Source of the DNA: Rhodopirellula sp.
GTDB lineage: Bacteria > Planctomycetota > Planctomycetia > Pirellulales > Thermoguttaceae
Length of the DNA stretch: 64,000 nt
Assembly: GCA_012728855.1 (NCBI GenBank)
Contig: JAAYEH010000281.1
Location: 62,001-126,000 of the forward strand
Direction: 5' to 3'
Below, in pieces: positions 62,930 to 64,000 of the stretch. How positions within the stretch are numbered: the first letter of the stretch is position 1; the number at the start of each line of letters is the position of its first letter. A model generated the notes under the pieces. The model did not search any database, was not told the DNA's origin, and saw only the letters and a program-made list of their open reading frames with translations. The translations under genes were made by a program, and so were the position numbers.

Positions 62930-63733
62930 ATGGGCAAATGGCAGCCGGGCCGGACGGTTACTGATCGCTATGTCGACACGTGGGCTTTCAAGGGCATGCA
63001 CCCCACCAACGTCGATCTGCTGCAGCGATTGAAGTCGGCCGACGACCGCCAGTTCGGCGCCAACATGGATGTCTGCGGAACGGTATCCGAGCAGCGGACG
63101 GACGCCTGGGAAGAGACCCACATGGTCGGAATCCGCAGCGATATCTGGGATTCCGATTTGGAACGCCGCCGCCTGGTGATGAAGCTATTCAAGTCGACCG
63201 GAGAACGAATCCGCTGGGCCGGGACGATTGAGGAAGTCACGACGCGCGAGGTCCATAACTCGATCGGATCCCGCCGAACCGTGCTGTCGATGGCCGTGCT
63301 CATGCCGGGCTACGAGTACCTGGTCATGGTGCAGCAGAACCACCGCACATTCCGCATCCCGCCGATTTTCACCTTCAGTTTCTACGACGAGAAGCAAGGT
63401 CGCATGCGGTATGTCGGCATCAAACGGAAGTGGTTCTCGGTCGGCGCCGACTTCGTCATCGAATCCGAAGGACGAAAGATCGGGATTATCGACGGCAAGC
63501 TCATCGGCTTCGGTTACGACGCCTACGTTCGCGTGCAAGATCCATCCTTGGCGAAAGACCGCGGCTTTATGGATCTGCTCACACTCTTCGCCGCGACGGT
63601 CGGTTATCACCGCGCGATGCGGAAGAGCGTCAAGCGACGGGTCCGCGCGGTGGGGACCGGCAAGCCGTTCCTCCACCCGGTCGAAGACGAGGAGTTTTGG
63701 TTGCTCAAGAATCCTCGCAGGCAGGCGGCTTGA
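62930..63733 (+). CDS. unknown protein with a possible LURP-one/scramblase-like (tubby) fold
   Basis: 267 residues from ATG 62930, with AAGGAGG nine bases upstream. The middle and C-terminal parts (TFRIPPIFTFSFYDEKQGRMRYVGIKRKWFSVGADFVIESEGRKIGIIDGKLIGFGYDAYVRVQDPSLAKDRGFMDLLTLFAATVGYH) follow the pattern K-x2-(F/S)-x-G-x2-F-I...G-x-I-IDGK of LURP-one/phospholipid-scramblase barrels, with a hydrophobic last helix. No signal peptide. The match is by pattern only, so it is a hypothesis; a purely unknown protein is the alternative. Confidence 0.7.
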   Translation: MGKWQPGRTVTDRYVDTWAFKGMHPTNVDLLQRLKSADDRQFGANMDVCGTVSEQRTDAWEETHMVGIRSDIWDSDLERRRLVMKLFKSTGERIRWAGTIEEVTTREVHNSIGSRRTVLSMAVLMPGYEYLVMVQQNHRTFRIPPIFTFSFYDEKQGRMRYVGIKRKWFSVGADFVIESEGRKIGIIDGKLIGFGYDAYVRVQDPSLAKDRGFMDLLTLFAATVGYHRAMRKSVKRRVRAVGTGKPFLHPVEDEEFWLLKNPRRQAA

Positions 63734-63768
63734 GAACCTGGGACGGCAGAAACACGGTCGTATGCTAA

Positions 63769-63848
63769 GGGCCCATCCCAAAACCGTCGGGGACTGGCTC
63801 ATTTTGCGGAGTCTTCGGAGCAACATGTGCCTGTCCCCTTCCCCTCTG
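63769..63848. repeat. family-C inverted repeat
   Basis: GGGCCCATCCCAAAACCGTCGGGGACTGGCTCATTTTGCGGAGTCTTCGGAGCAACATGTGCCTGTCCCC: same inner hairpin as 8581 and 54014, with one base change in the right arm (CAACATG for CAAAATG). A separate small hairpin GACGGACGGGAATGTCCGTC follows at 63862-63881. Confidence 0.8.
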
Positions 63849-63940
63849 TCCGTCTTCGGTTGACGGACGGGAATGTCCGTCCTACGATTCCTCAAATCAC
63901 GAAGGACGGCCCACTGGCCTTCGGCGCACGACCAACTCCG

Positions 63941-64000
63941 CTACACCGGCAGTGGCGGGTTGCCCACGTACAGTTGCAGGATCTGGCTCTGGACCTTGAT
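63941..64000 (-). CDS. C-terminal end of an off-window gene
   Basis: The minus frame from base 64000 to TAG 63941 reads IKVQSQILQLYVGNPPLPV. It is open and protein-like, and the position after a repeat fits a gene end, but 19 residues are too few to identify a family. Confidence 0.4.
   Translation of the reverse strand: MKVQSQILQLYVGNPPLPV

Noticed and set aside
1-64000. tRNA, rRNA, riboswitch, CRISPR array or transposase gene
   Set aside because: I looked for conserved arms, anticodon loops, DDE/HUH motifs and spacer arrays and found none; short structured RNAs could still be missed without covariance searches.

Overview
The window looks like a piece of a planctomycete chromosome, probably of the Pirellulales type. 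GC content is high, many genes stand alone or in pairs, and several families are typical of that phylum: a PSCyt1/DUF1549/DUF1553 protein next to a DUF1501 protein, a Tat-exported Gfo/Idh/MocA oxidoreductase, a long Hsp70-like protein, a caspase-domain protein, an FHA/PDZ/kinase-style signalling repertoire and an alpha/beta-hydrolase of the ABhydrolase_10 kind. No rRNA, tRNA, CRISPR array, phage module or complete transposase gene was recognised.

Layout. 1-6 kb: a Cld/HemQ-family heme protein cut by the window edge, a CheY-like receiver, an ABC ATPase coupled to a single-span exported protein, and a thiolase facing an SDR. 6-13 kb: a GlsB/YeaQ membrane protein, a lipoprotein plus unknown-protein pair, MscL, and an SMP-30 lactonase behind a secreted alpha/beta-hydrolase. 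13-22 kb: a decayed PSCyt1/DUF1553-DUF1501 pair, an aldehyde:ferredoxin oxidoreductase, a membrane protein and an Hsp70-family protein. 22-33 kb: an outer-membrane protein, a caspase-DUF4384 protein, a small YQGG-repeat secreted protein, a cyclic-nucleotide-domain/protein-kinase fusion followed by a secreted PDZ protein, an AONS/KBL-type PLP enzyme, an exported oligogalacturonate-lyase-like propeller and a small siroheme protein. 33-48 kb: glpK-glpD, an MBL hydrolase, the Gfo/Idh/MocA protein, a BON protein, a PilZ-like protein converging on a solitary N6-adenine DNA methylase, then HAD phosphatase, Uma2 nuclease and PfkB kinase. 48-64 kb: a TPR protein, FxsA, a large secreted protein of unknown role, an exported metallophosphoesterase and MBL hydrolase, a truncated toxin-antitoxin pair, a large MscS/MscK channel, a possible LURP-one/scramblase-fold protein and the last codons of an off-window gene.

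The genes do not form one pathway. Clear functional units are glycerol use (glpK-glpD, four-base overlap), osmotic release (MscL and MscS), thiolase/SDR acyl-CoA chemistry, and sugar-acid handling (lactonase, hydrolase, oligogalacturonate-lyase-like protein).

The most striking structure is between the genes. At least five families of short dispersed inverted repeats (about 60 to 190 bp, some with nested arms) fill most long gaps. One copy (31136-31310) has 11-bp terminal inverted repeats and an 8-bp target-site duplication, so it is a recent MITE-like insertion. Others sit at breakpoints of broken genes (DUF1501, a CHC2 zinc-finger remnant) or supply the stop codon of a gene (fxsA). All functional calls are from reading the translations; no database search was run.
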